Shown: positions 8,397 through 16,027, counted from the stretch's first letter. The stretch is 34,285 nt of DNA from an uncultured Negativibacillus sp. (GCF_944388365.1 NZ_CALXIN010000019.1:1-34285), one strand, 5' to 3'. The notes: generated from the letters alone by a model not told the origin. Translations and numbers: made by a program.

Positions 8397-11042
8397 TTAG
8401 ATTCTTGCCTTTAATTCGCTTAACAGCACCAGCGCCTGCACCGGCGTGATCTTCTCGACGTCGATCTCCTTTAGACGGCGCACCAGCTCCGAGTCGTCCT
8501 GCTGCACCAGCACCATCGGCTCGGGCTCCTGGGTCTGCTTGCGCTTTGTCTTGGTTGTTACCGAAGGAATCCCGCTCGATTCCAGCTGTTTTAAGATCTG
8601 CTGGGCACGCTGGATGATCTCCTCCGGAATGCCCGCCAGACGCGATACCTCGATGCCGTAGCTGTCGTCGGTGCCGCCGCGGACGATTCTGCGCAGGAAG
8701 TAGATGTCCGCTCCCTGCTTTTTGACGGCGATATTGTAGTTTTTGATGTTCGGGAAGGAATGTTCCAGCTCGGTCAGCTCGTGGTAATGGGTGGCAAACA
8801 GCGTCTTTGCGCCCAGTTTTTTGCGGTTGGCGATGTGTTCAATCACCGCGCGCGCGATGCTCATGCCGTCAAAGGTGGAGGTTCCGCGCCCGATCTCGTC
8901 GAGGATGAGCAGGCTGTTTGCGGTGGCGCTCTTTAAAATCTGCGCCACCTCGCTCATCTCCACCATAAAGGTGGACTGTCCGGCGGACAGATCGTCCGAT
9001 GCACCCACACGGGTGTAGATGCCGTCGACCACGCCGATCTGTGCCGAGCGTGCCGGAACATAGCAGCCAAGCTGCGCCATCAGTACGATCAGAGCCGCCT
9101 GCCGCATATAGGTGGATTTACCCGCCATATTCGGGCCGGTGATGATCGCGACCTGATTTTCCTCTTTGTCCAGCAGCAGGTCGTTTGCCACAAACAGCGT
9201 GTCGGTCAGCATCTTCTCGACCACCGGATGACGTCCGTCCTGAATGTGAATCTTTCCGGAAAGATCTACCTCGGGGCGGCAGTAGTTCTGTTCGATCGAA
9301 ACCTTTGCAAAATCCGCGTACAGGTCCAGCCATGCAATCGCATTGGCTGTTTTCTGGACGCGGTGGATCTGTGCCGCTACCTGCTGACGAACCTCGTCAA
9401 ACAGCTGGTTTTCCAGCACCAGAATCTTGTCGCGCGCGCCCAGAATGGTCTGTTCCAGCTCCTTGAGCTCCTGGGTGATATATCGCTCGCTTCCGGTCAG
9501 CGTCTGCTTGCGGATGTACTCCTGCGGCACCTGCGACAGGAAGGATTTTGTCACCTCAATATAATAACCAAAAACGTTGTTAAAACCGATTTTCAGGTTT
9601 TTGATGCCGGTGCGCTCCCGCTCCTTTGCCTCAATCGAGGAGAGCACTCCTTTGGTATTATGGACGATCTCCCGCAGATCATCCAACTCCTTGCTGTAGC
9701 CCTTGCGGATGACGCCGCCGTCCTTGAGCACAGCAGGCGGGTCCTCGTCGATGGCACAGTCGATCAGTCCGCAGATGTCCTCCAGCGGGTCGATGTCGAG
9801 CATGATGTGCTTGAGGTAGACCGCCCTGACCTCTCCGACCGTCTCCTTGAGCGTCGGAAGCTGACGGGCTGCCGCTTCCAGCGAGCGCATTTCCCGCGGC
9901 GTCACCGAGCCGTAGACGATGCGGGTAATCAAACGTTCCAAGTCAAAGATGCCGCGCAGCACCTCCCGAATGTCGTCCAGACGGATGGTGTCATTGCGCA
10001 GCTCGCCCACTGCATTCAGACGCTTGTTGATGGCGGTAGGGTTAATCAGGGGCTTTACAATCTGGGAGAGCAGCAGGCGTTTTCCCATCGGAGTCTGGGT
10101 TTTGTCGAGCACCCACAACAGCGTTCCACGCCGCTCTCCGTTGCGCATCGTCTGGGTCAGTTCCAGATTGCGCCTTGCAGTCAGGTCCAGCGTCATATAC
10201 TGGTTGTCACTGTAAATGTCCAGACTGGTCAGGCTTTCCAGTCCGTGCTTCTGGGTCTGCACCAGATACTGCAGCATGGCGCCCAGCGCATAGACGATCG
10301 GCGAATCCTGATCCGCCGTCAGCTTTTGGGTGGTTTCGCTGGAAAACTGCTCCTGAACGGCACGGCAGCAGGTTTCCCACTCAAACCAGCTCTGATCGAG
10401 CACCTCTCCCTGAACATGCAGCCGTTCATTCAAAAAGTCGGTGATCGGTTTGCACTGACCTGCCTGCTTGTTTAACAGCACCTCGGCGGGAGCAAAGCGG
10501 CCCAGGTCGTTGAGCACCCGTTTTTGCCAATCGTTGTCGATCTGGGAGGCCGTTACCTCGCCGGTCGAAACATCCGCAAAGGCAAGTCCAAAGTGTTCCC
10601 CCTGCTCACTCTGATAGAGAAAGCACAGATAGTTGTTGCTGCCGGCGTCGAGCATATTGCTTTCCAGCACCGTTCCAGGAGTCACCACGCGGATGATCTC
10701 CCGCTTGACCAGTCCTTTAGCGGTGGCAGGGTCCTCCATCTGCTCACAGATGGCGACCTTGTAACCTTTTCTCACCAGCTTGGCGATATAGTTTTCGCTG
10801 CTGTGGTAAGGAATGCCGCACATCGGTGCGCGCTCCTCCAAGCCGCACTCCTTGCCGGTCAGCGTCAGCTCCAGCTCACGGGAGGCAATCAGCGCATCGT
10901 CAAAAAACAGCTCATAAAAATCGCCCAGCCTGAAAAACAGCAGCTGGTCAACATATTTTTCCTTGACGCTCCAATACTGGCGCATCATTGGGGAAAGTTT
11001 GGTGGTGTCCACCGGTTTGGTCGAGATCTTTCTGTCGTTCAT
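8397..11042 (-). CDS. mutS: DNA mismatch repair ATPase MutS
   Basis: Recognises mismatches and small loops, then recruits MutL. Domain I has the mismatch-reading motif FFRLGDFYELF with the conserved Phe-x-Glu context. The ABC-type ATPase shows Walker A GPNMAGKST starting at residue 636, followed by TRVGASDDLSAGQSTFMVEM and the Walker B region LLILDEIGRGTSTFDG, then ATHYHEL. Its 881 residues are normal for MutS1. The ATG at 11042 has GAAAGGAAA upstream and gives the expected N-terminus (LSPMMRQYWSVKEKY); an in-frame ATG at 11117 lacks such support. The gene follows ymcA after 146 bases that contain a strong hairpin. Confidence 0.96.
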   Translation of the reverse strand: MNDRKISTKPVDTTKLSPMMRQYWSVKEKYVDQLLFFRLGDFYELFFDDALIASRELELTLTGKECGLEERAPMCGIPYHSSENYIAKLVRKGYKVAICEQMEDPATAKGLVKREIIRVVTPGTVLESNMLDAGSNNYLCFLYQSEQGEHFGLAFADVSTGEVTASQIDNDWQKRVLNDLGRFAPAEVLLNKQAGQCKPITDFLNERLHVQGEVLDQSWFEWETCCRAVQEQFSSETTQKLTADQDSPIVYALGAMLQYLVQTQKHGLESLTSLDIYSDNQYMTLDLTARRNLELTQTMRNGERRGTLLWVLDKTQTPMGKRLLLSQIVKPLINPTAINKRLNAVGELRNDTIRLDDIREVLRGIFDLERLITRIVYGSVTPREMRSLEAAARQLPTLKETVGEVRAVYLKHIMLDIDPLEDICGLIDCAIDEDPPAVLKDGGVIRKGYSKELDDLREIVHNTKGVLSSIEAKERERTGIKNLKIGFNNVFGYYIEVTKSFLSQVPQEYIRKQTLTGSERYITQELKELEQTILGARDKILVLENQLFDEVRQQVAAQIHRVQKTANAIAWLDLYADFAKVSIEQNYCRPEVDLSGKIHIQDGRHPVVEKMLTDTLFVANDLLLDKEENQVAIITGPNMAGKSTYMRQAALIVLMAQLGCYVPARSAQIGVVDGIYTRVGASDDLSAGQSTFMVEMSEVAQILKSATANSLLILDEIGRGTSTFDGMSIARAVIEHIANRKKLGAKTLFATHYHELTELEHSFPNIKNYNIAVKKQGADIYFLRRIVRGGTDDSYGIEVSRLAGIPEEIIQRAQQILKQLESSGIPSVTTKTKRKQTQEPEPMVLVQQDDSELVRRLKEIDVEKITPVQALVLLSELKARI

Positions 11043-11139
11043 TCCAGTTTCCTTTCTGCCTGCACTCCGGCTGTTCTGCACAAAACAGAGGATTCCTTTC
11101 TCTGCACAACAGCCCAACTGCCATATCCTTGCATAGAGG

Positions 11140-11173
11140 GTCAGCCAGCACCCTTTGCAGGATACTGGCTGAC
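11140..11173 (-). other. Strong hairpin between the ymcA-like gene and mutS
   Basis: The arms GTCAGCCAG and CTGGCTGAC pair perfectly, and with wobble pairs the stem extends to about 14 base pairs around a TGCAAA loop. It begins 15 bases after the ymcA-like stop codon. No U-run follows in the direction of transcription, so it is not a classical intrinsic terminator. It could be a processing site, an mRNA-stabilising 3' end, or a partial attenuator ahead of mutS. Confidence 0.5.
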
Positions 11174-11188
11174 AAAATCATCAAAAAA

Positions 11189-11593
11189 TTAGTGGCAGCC
11201 GCCGCAGCTAGCACAGTTGCCGCCGCATCCTGTCTGCATTTCAATGGTGTCTGGGTTTTCGCCGTTAACCGAGCCGTAGAGGATCTCGCTGATGAAGTTC
11301 ATCATGGTGTCAACTTCCACTTTGGCAGCGTTGAATTCTACCATGTTTTCGTTAGCCATAACATCTCTGTACAGCTCTTTGAGTTCTTTGTCCAGAGCGT
11401 TGAGCTTCTCAGGATCTTTGTTTTCCTGTGCCATCTCGGTGCTCAGCTCGGAGCGTTTCATGTTGAATTTTACGATCAGATCCTGCAAAGCCTGGTCTGC
11501 ATCGTTTGCTTTTTTAGCAGCGTCGATTCTCTTATATCTCTCGTCCTGCTGAATTGCTTTTCCAAGCTCTCTTGCCATTGCAATAATATCCAT
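11189..11593 (-). CDS. ymcA: YlbF/YmcA-family protein (RicA/RicF-like) with C-terminal Cys cluster
   Basis: The 134-residue all-helical protein matches the Com_YlbF family: MDIIAMARELGKAIQQDERY, then a helix with NDADQALQDLIVKFN, then a helix ending in FNAAKVEVDTMMNFISEIL. In Bacillus two members, YmcA and YlbF, form a complex with YaaT that carries [4Fe-4S] clusters and affects RNA processing and MiaB activity. Here C123, C127, C130 and C133 form a compact Cx3CxxCxxC tail suited to a cluster. Position directly after miaB and before mutS matches Bacillus ymcA. The ATG at 11593 has a perfect GGAGGAGAT site; a longer reading to 11656 is unlikely. The symbol is assigned by synteny. Confidence 0.82.
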   Translation of the reverse strand: MDIIAMARELGKAIQQDERYKRIDAAKKANDADQALQDLIVKFNMKRSELSTEMAQENKDPEKLNALDKELKELYRDVMANENMVEFNAAKVEVDTMMNFISEILYGSVNGENPDTIEMQTGCGGNCASCGGCH

Positions 11594-11672
11594 TGTTATC
11601 TCCTCCGAAAAAGATATTTTATCTATCAGCCCTGGGTCGTTGATTTTAACGCCCAAAACGCTAACGCATGAT

Positions 11673-13124
11673 TTATTTTACCAGTTCTCCCTCATATTCC
11701 GAGCGCAGTCCGCGGGTGATTCTGACCTGCACAAAATCGCCTGGCTGTACCTTCTCGGCTGGGAAGGTGACGATCATGCCGTTTTCGCACCGTCCGCTCA
11801 TCCAGCCCTCGTGGTGCTCGGATGGTTTTTCCACCAGCACCCGTTCGATGCAGCCTTCTCTTGCGCGGTTATCCTCCTCGCTGATCTGATGCTGGGCAGC
11901 AATCAGCTCGTTTAACCGCTTGGTCTTTTCCTTGTACGGAACCGGATCGGGCATCGAAGCGGCTCTGGTACCAGGACGCGGCGAATAAATGAAGGTGAAC
12001 ATGCACTGATAGCGAACCTCCTGGCACAGGGACAGCGTCTGCAGAAAGTCCTCGTAAGTTTCCCCTGGGAAGCCGACGATGATGTCGGTGGTAAAGGTGA
12101 CGTCCGGCATCTTCTCCTTTGCATAGGAGATCAGCGACAGATAATGCTCTCTGGTGTAGCGCCGGTTCATCTGACCCAGCACTCTGTCCGAGCCGCTCTG
12201 CACCGGAAGATGGATGTTGTGGCAGATCTTCTTGCTCTGCGCGATCAGGTCGATCAGCTCTCTGGTGCAATCCTTTGGATGGGAGGTCATAAAGCGGATG
12301 CGGAAATCTCCGTCCAGCGCCTCGATGCGGCGCAGAAGCTCGGTGAAGTTGATCGGCTCGGCAAGTCCCTTGCCATAGGAATTGACATTCTGTCCCAGCA
12401 GCAGGATCTCTTTGTATCCCATTGCCAGAATCTCCTTTGCCTCCCTAAGAATCTGGTCCGGCTCACGGCTGACCTCTCTGCCGCGCACATACGGAACGAT
12501 GCAGTAGGAACAGAAGTTGTCGCAGCCGTACATGATCTGCAGCGAAGCCTGTACGCCGTCGGTGCGGCGGATGGGCAGATGCTCTGCGATCGGATTGGCA
12601 CGGCCTTCTCCTTCAAAGCAGTCGACCACCCTGTGTTCTCCACACAGCAGGCGGTTGAGCAGCTGCGGCAGACGGTGCAGTACGTGGGTGCCGAAGATCA
12701 GCTCCACAAATGGAAAGCTGTTGCGAATCTGCCGCACCACCGCTTCCTGCTGCATCATGCAGCCGCACAGACCGATAATCATGTTCGGATTTGCCTGCTT
12801 GAGGCGCTTGAGCTCTCCGACCATGCTCAGCAGGCGAACCTGTGCATTTTCGCGGATGGCACAGGTGTTGTACAGGATGATATCCGCCTGTTTTTCGTCC
12901 AGTGCCGGTTCACAGCCCATGTCGATGAGCATTCCCATAATCTTTTCGCTGTCGGCAACATTGCCCTGACAGCCAAATGTTTTGACCCATGCGCGGGGAG
13001 GGTGCCCCATTCTGTGGATCAGCAGCTGACGGTTCTGTCCCGCCATCTCCCATTGACGCATCATTTCTTCCCGCGAAACAACCGCGGATGCGTCCTCTCT
13101 TTGCTTTGTCTGCGTATTGAGCAA
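11673..13124 (-). CDS. miaB: tRNA-2-methylthio-N6-dimethylallyladenosine synthase MiaB
   Basis: Radical SAM methylthiotransferase that converts i6A37 to ms2i6A37. The N-terminal cluster-binding cysteines are C52 (FGCQ), C88 (YNTCAIR) and C122 (GLCGCM). The radical SAM cluster is C201, C205 and C208 (CDNFCSYCIVPYVRG). A C-terminal TRAM domain runs from about residue 420. Its 483 residues are the normal length. The start appears to be a TTG at 13124 behind an AGAGGGGGA ribosome binding site. A consensus promoter lies 35 bases upstream, making this the first gene of the long minus-strand run that also encodes MiaA. Confidence 0.95.
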   Translation of the reverse strand: MLNTQTKQREDASAVVSREEMMRQWEMAGQNRQLLIHRMGHPPRAWVKTFGCQGNVADSEKIMGMLIDMGCEPALDEKQADIILYNTCAIRENAQVRLLSMVGELKRLKQANPNMIIGLCGCMMQQEAVVRQIRNSFPFVELIFGTHVLHRLPQLLNRLLCGEHRVVDCFEGEGRANPIAEHLPIRRTDGVQASLQIMYGCDNFCSYCIVPYVRGREVSREPDQILREAKEILAMGYKEILLLGQNVNSYGKGLAEPINFTELLRRIEALDGDFRIRFMTSHPKDCTRELIDLIAQSKKICHNIHLPVQSGSDRVLGQMNRRYTREHYLSLISYAKEKMPDVTFTTDIIVGFPGETYEDFLQTLSLCQEVRYQCMFTFIYSPRPGTRAASMPDPVPYKEKTKRLNELIAAQHQISEEDNRAREGCIERVLVEKPSEHHEGWMSGRCENGMIVTFPAEKVQPGDFVQVRITRGLRSEYEGELVK

Positions 13125-13158
13125 CCCGAGTCCCCCTCTGGAAAGTTGTTATCAATTT

Positions 13159-13187
13159 ATTATACATTTTTCCGTCCTTCTCGTCAA
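13159..13187 (-). promoter_or_regulatory. Sigma-A promoter of the miaB operon
   Basis: Reading the minus strand, TTGACG and TATAAT are separated by exactly 17 bases, an almost perfect vegetative promoter. Transcription should start about 30 bases upstream of the miaB start codon. It is the only strong promoter seen for the minus-strand genes down to ileS. Confidence 0.85.
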
Positions 13188-13323
13188 TGCCGCTCCCTGC
13201 CTGGATTGGCTTTTTCCCTCCAAATTCCCCATGCTTTTTTCTATTGATTTTTCAAAATGATGTGCATCCTGCAATAAACGGGCAAAAATAACCTTTTATT
13301 TTACACGAAAACAGGAAAAAGAA

Positions 13324-13352
13324 TTGAAAACATCAGCTTACAATGGTATAGT
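13324..13352 (+). promoter_or_regulatory. Sigma-A promoter of glcK
   Basis: TTGAAA and TATAGT are separated by 17 bases on the plus strand. The predicted start of transcription is near 13359, giving a leader of about 85 bases before glcK. Between this site and the divergent miaB promoter (13188-13323) there are about 135 AT-rich bases in which I see no further element. Confidence 0.8.
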
Positions 13353-13445
13353 AAATATAAATGAAGTTATAAATTCGGGAAATTTCTTTTTGCATTTTCT
13401 TAGTTTGACAAAGGACAACGAACAATCACAAGAGGAGTGTTTTTG

Positions 13446-14420
13446 ATGAAGTATTATATTGGTATCGACCTGGGAGGAACCAACATTGTTGCCGGCATTG
13501 TCAACGAGCAGTTTGAACTGATCGCCAAAGCCAGCGAAAAAACAAACGCCGGACGTCCTGCACAGGAGATTGCCAAAACAATGGCAGACACTGCAAAGGC
13601 AGCTGTCCATGCAGCCGGACTGGAACTGTCGCAGATCACCTCTGCCGGCATCGGTACCCCTGGTATCGTCGACAATGAGAAACGTGAAGTTATCTTTGCA
13701 AGCAACCTGTATTTCCACAATGTTCCGCTCGGACAGATGGTCGAGGATGAACTGCACATCCCTGTCTTTGTTGCAAACGACGCGGATACAGCCGCCTATG
13801 GTGAGTTCATGGCAGGCGCCGGAAAGATGGAGGATGGCCACCACATCTCCAACATGCTGGCAATCACTCTCGGCACCGGCGTCGGCTCGGGCATCATCAT
13901 CAACTCCAAAATCTACAACGGCTATGGATTTGCCGGCGGCGAGTTCGGTCACACCGTCATCCATCTGGGCGGCAGACAGTGCGCCTGCGGACGCAAGGGC
14001 TGTCTGGAAACCTACTGCTCCGCTACCGGCCTGATCACCACCACCAAAGAGCACATGCGGCGCAATCCAGATTCGCTGATGTGGAAACTGTGCGGCGGCG
14101 ATATCGACAAGGTCGACGGACGCACCAGCTTTGACGCTGCTGCACAGGGCGATGCTGCCGGTAAAGCGGTTGTCGAAGAATATACCTCCGCACTGGGCGA
14201 GAGCATTGTCAATGCGATCAACACCCTCCAGCCGGAGATCGTCTGTATCGGCGGCGGCGTATCCAAGCAGGGTGAAAATCTGCTGCGCCCAATCCGCACC
14301 TATATGGACAGCTACTGCTTCGATCGCTTTGCCAAGAACCGGACCGAAATCCGCATTGCCCAGCTGGGCAACGATGCCGGTGTCATCGGCGCAGCGCTGA
14401 TCGGACTTCAGCAGGACTAA
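13446..14420 (+). CDS. glcK: ROK-family glucokinase
   Basis: Phosphorylates glucose with ATP to glucose 6-phosphate in the cytoplasm. The phosphate-1 motif is IGIDLGGTN (residues 5-13), and the catalytic aspartate is D112 in VANDADTAAYGE. LGTGVGSGII follows. The ROK zinc site is formed by H169 (GEFGHT) with C179, C181 and C186 (CACGRKGCLETY). The length, 324 residues, is typical. ATG 13446 is preferred over an in-frame GTG at 13437 because AGAGGAG lies eight bases before the ATG and overlaps the GTG. It has its own promoter and is followed by a hairpin. Sugar specificity other than glucose cannot be excluded from sequence alone. Confidence 0.9.
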   Translation: MKYYIGIDLGGTNIVAGIVNEQFELIAKASEKTNAGRPAQEIAKTMADTAKAAVHAAGLELSQITSAGIGTPGIVDNEKREVIFASNLYFHNVPLGQMVEDELHIPVFVANDADTAAYGEFMAGAGKMEDGHHISNMLAITLGTGVGSGIIINSKIYNGYGFAGGEFGHTVIHLGGRQCACGRKGCLETYCSATGLITTTKEHMRRNPDSLMWKLCGGDIDKVDGRTSFDAAAQGDAAGKAVVEEYTSALGESIVNAINTLQPEIVCIGGGVSKQGENLLRPIRTYMDSYCFDRFAKNRTEIRIAQLGNDAGVIGAALIGLQQD

Positions 14421-14435
14421 TCCTGACAGACAAAC

Positions 14436-14472
14436 AGGCTGCCCTGCCATCAATGGCAGGGCAGCCTTTCTG
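14436..14472 (+). terminator. Intrinsic terminator after glcK
   Basis: A perfect 15-base-pair inverted repeat (AGGCTGCCCTGCCAT / ATGGCAGGGCAGCCT) starts 15 bases after the glcK stop and is followed by TTTCTGT. The stem is very stable but the U-run is short, so some readthrough into comF is likely. Confidence 0.75.
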
Positions 14473-14490
14473 TATCAAAGGAGAATCGCC

Positions 14491-15219
14491 ATGAGCCAAC
14501 GACAGCCAACCCTTTCGGAATTGTTCCTCGACTTTTTCTGGCCCAACCGCTGTCCCTTCTGCGGAGAGATCATTGCACCGCAGCAGCATTGCTGTCCGGA
14601 TTGCCTCGCTTCCTTCCCGCCTCCTCCCGATGTCTTTGTCCCACTGCTGGACGCAGCCTTCTCCTTTACCACCTACACACCGGAGGCTGCACGCGCCATC
14701 CACCTCTTAAAATTTTACAATCAGCCAAAGCTCGGTGCTGTTCTGGCAAAGCTGATCTTCCGCACCTTCGAACAGGAACTTGCCGATTGCCGTATCGACT
14801 GCATCTGTGCTACGCCGATGCATCCCAAAAAGCAGCGTGAGCGCGGATATAATCAGGCCGAACGGATGGCAACGGAGCTTGCCAGACTGTGTCAGCTTCC
14901 CTGTCTGCCGCTTCTGGAAAAGACAGTCCAAACCTCTGCACAGCATACGCTCAGCGCCGAACAGAGAAAACACAATCTTCGCGGCAGCTGCCGCGTCGCT
15001 CTGCCCGACGAGGTAAAGGAAAAGCGCATTCTTGTGGTGGACGATGTCATCACCACCGGTGCAACGATGAACGAAGCTGCCCATGCTCTGCGTCAAGCCG
15101 GTGCGGCGTGGGTCGGCGGCATCTCATTTGCACATCCTTCCTTTGAGGATGAATACGCCTTCTCGAAGGACATCGCCTCTATCTCCACAAAAAAGATTGC
15201 TCACACAAGCAAGGCCTAA
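14491..15219 (+). CDS. comF: ComF-family amidophosphoribosyltransferase-like protein
   Basis: The 242-residue protein has an N-terminal zinc ribbon with C21, C24, C34/C35 and C38 (RCPFC ... CCPDC). A phosphoribosyltransferase domain follows, with HPKKQRERGYNQAE and the PRPP loop LVVDDVITTGAT (residues 181-192). ComF homologues act in DNA uptake during natural competence in Gram-positive and Gram-negative bacteria, though many carriers are not known to be competent. The ATG at 14491 follows AAAGGAG. No other competence genes are in the window. It stands between two terminators and may be expressed by readthrough from glcK. Confidence 0.9.
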   Translation: MSQRQPTLSELFLDFFWPNRCPFCGEIIAPQQHCCPDCLASFPPPPDVFVPLLDAAFSFTTYTPEAARAIHLLKFYNQPKLGAVLAKLIFRTFEQELADCRIDCICATPMHPKKQRERGYNQAERMATELARLCQLPCLPLLEKTVQTSAQHTLSAEQRKHNLRGSCRVALPDEVKEKRILVVDDVITTGATMNEAAHALRQAGAAWVGGISFAHPSFEDEYAFSKDIASISTKKIAHTSKA

Positions 15220-15231
15220 CAGAAACCTTTT

Positions 15232-15273
15232 CCCCGACGGTTCTCCTCGACAGAACCGTCGGGGAATTTTTTT
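15232..15273 (+). terminator. Intrinsic terminator after comF
   Basis: A 13-base-pair perfect stem (CCCCGACGGTTCT / AGAACCGTCGGGG) with a 7-base loop is followed by AATTTTTTT. It starts 12 bases after the comF stop codon and is a textbook Rho-independent terminator. Confidence 0.92.
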
Positions 15274-15402
15274 GGCTTTTGTACAACAGGAGGAAACAGG
15301 AACACGTACAAGGCAGTCGTTTGCAAAAGATGGAGCAGACTGCTGAACGGCTCTGAAAACCAAGGTCAGAAACAAGGTCAGACTTAAAAACAGGCAAAAA
15401 GA
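15274..15402. other. Intergenic spacer without a recognised gene
   Basis: This is the non-coding stretch between the comF terminator and the minus-strand terminator. Its only visible feature is a short tandem repeat, CAAGGTCAGAAA followed by CAAGGTCAGAC, near 15360. No ORF with a ribosome binding site was found in it. Confidence 0.5.
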
Positions 15403-15446
15403 AAACACCCAACAAACCGCATTATTAAAGCGTTTGTTAGGTGTTT
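15403..15446 (-). terminator. Minus-strand intrinsic terminator
   Basis: In the minus direction AACACCTAACAAACGC pairs with GCGGTTTGTTGGGTGTT (one G-U pair, one bulge) around a 9-base AT loop. The sequence TTCTTTTTG follows. The wobble pair is valid only on the minus strand, so this terminates leftward transcription coming from the tRNA side. No coding gene ends here, so it must end a non-coding transcript or catch readthrough. Confidence 0.75.
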
Positions 15447-15449
15447 ATC

Positions 15450-15462
15450 TGGCTGGGCTGGC
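15450..15462 (-). repeat. Copy of the tRNA-Gln 3' end (13 bases)
   Basis: The 13 bases at 15450-15462 are identical to 15624-15636, which encode the 3' acceptor strand, discriminator and CCA of tRNA-Gln. The copy lies 174 bases beyond the gene in the same orientation and, like the gene, is followed directly by a terminator hairpin. It looks like the remnant of a second tRNA-Gln gene or the scar of an integration event at the tRNA 3' end. Confidence 0.6.
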
Positions 15463-15464
15463 TT

Positions 15465-15537
15465 GGCCGCACTCATCCCTTTTGCAAACTCCTGCCTTTT
15501 ATGGTGCGGCCCTGAGAATGGACAAATGTCCATTCTC
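15465..15537. repeat. Two inverted repeats in non-coding DNA
   Basis: An 8-base-pair pair of arms (GGCCGCAC at 15465-15472, GTGCGGCC at 15504-15511) encloses about 31 bases. Immediately beside it, an 11-base-pair near-palindrome with a two-base centre (GAGAATGGACA, AA, TGTCCATTCTC) covers 15514-15537. Together with the terminator at 15403-15446 they could fold a minus-strand RNA. No protein frame fits. Confidence 0.5.
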
Positions 15538-15586
15538 CATACTTTTTTATCTTCCTTTTTCCGGTTCGAATCCCTTTGATTTTAAC

Positions 15587-15624
15587 AAACAAAGAGCCTC
15601 CACAAAAGTGGAAGCTCTTTGTTT
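15587..15624 (-). terminator. Terminator of the tRNA cluster
   Basis: On the minus strand AAACAAAGAGC pairs perfectly with GCTCTTTGTTT, and the stem continues through TTCCAC / GTGGAG to a TTTT loop, 17 pairs in all. The first stem base coincides with the last base of the encoded CCA of tRNA-Gln. A T-rich tail follows (TTTGTT). Confidence 0.8.
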
Positions 15625-15699
15625 GGCTGGGCTGGCGGGATTCGAACCCACGGGATGCAGGAGTCAAAGTCCTGTGCCTTACCGCTTGGCGACAGCCCA
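15624..15699 (-). tRNA. tRNA-Gln (anticodon UUG)
   Basis: The cloverleaf folds with acceptor TGGGCTG / CAGCCCA. The anticodon stem CAGGA / TCCTG encloses loop CTTTGAC, giving anticodon TTG for glutamine. The T-arm contains GGTTCGAATCC. The discriminator base is G, and the 3' CCA is encoded. It is the last gene of the four-tRNA cluster, separated from tRNA-His by a terminator-like hairpin. Confidence 0.95.
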
Positions 15700-15709
15700 A
15701 TAGATATAG

Positions 15710-15745
15710 AAAAAAGGCTTTTATCGTTTCATAAAAGCCTTTTTT
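15710..15745 (-). terminator. Terminator-like hairpin inside the tRNA cluster
   Basis: A perfect 15-base-pair inverted repeat (AAAAAAGGCTTTTAT / ATAAAAGCCTTTTTT) with a 6-base loop lies between tRNA-His and tRNA-Gln. In the direction of transcription it starts three bases after the tRNA-His CCA and ends in a run of T. It has every mark of an intrinsic terminator, although tRNA-Gln lies beyond it without an obvious promoter of its own. Confidence 0.8.
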
Positions 15746-15747
15746 CA

Positions 15748-15825
15748 TGGGGTGGGTAGTGAGAGTTGAACTCACGACCTCCAGAGCCACAATCTGGCGC
15801 CCTAACCAACTAGGCCATACCCACC
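15748..15825 (-). tRNA. tRNA-His (anticodon GUG)
   Basis: The anticodon loop TTGTGGC gives anticodon GTG for histidine. The acceptor GTGGGTA / TACCCAC is extended by the encoded G at position -1 (15825) pairing with C73, the identity element unique to tRNA-His. The 3' CCA is encoded at 15748-15750. It lies three bases downstream of tRNA-Arg. Confidence 0.95.
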
Positions 15826-15828
15826 ATA

Positions 15829-15905
<77 letters not shown>

Positions 15906-15913
15906 ATTTTTTA

Positions 15914-15987
15914 TGGAGCGGGTGATGGGAATCGAACCCACGCGACCAGCTTGGAAGGCTGGGATTCTACCATTGAACTACACCCGC
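15914..15987 (-). tRNA. tRNA-Gly (anticodon UCC)
   Basis: Acceptor GCGGGTG pairs with CACCCGC. The anticodon stem CCAGC / GCTGG encloses loop CTTCCAA, giving anticodon TCC for GGA/GGG glycine codons. The T-arm GGTTCGATTCC is standard, the discriminator is T, and CCA is encoded. It is the first gene after the cluster promoter. Confidence 0.95.
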
Positions 15988-16027
15988 GCATTGTCCTTTA
16001 TCGTTGCCGCACTCGACAACGTAGATT

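Noticed and set aside
13338..14453. 371-codon minus-strand ORF opposite glcK
   Set aside because: Antisense of a clear ROK kinase with promoter, ribosome binding site and terminator on the plus strand.
15561..15574. T-arm-like sequence GGTTCGAATCCC on the plus strand
   Set aside because: It looks like part of a tRNA, but no acceptor, D-arm or anticodon arm can be folded around it. TTCGAA is palindromic, so the match is easily produced by chance.
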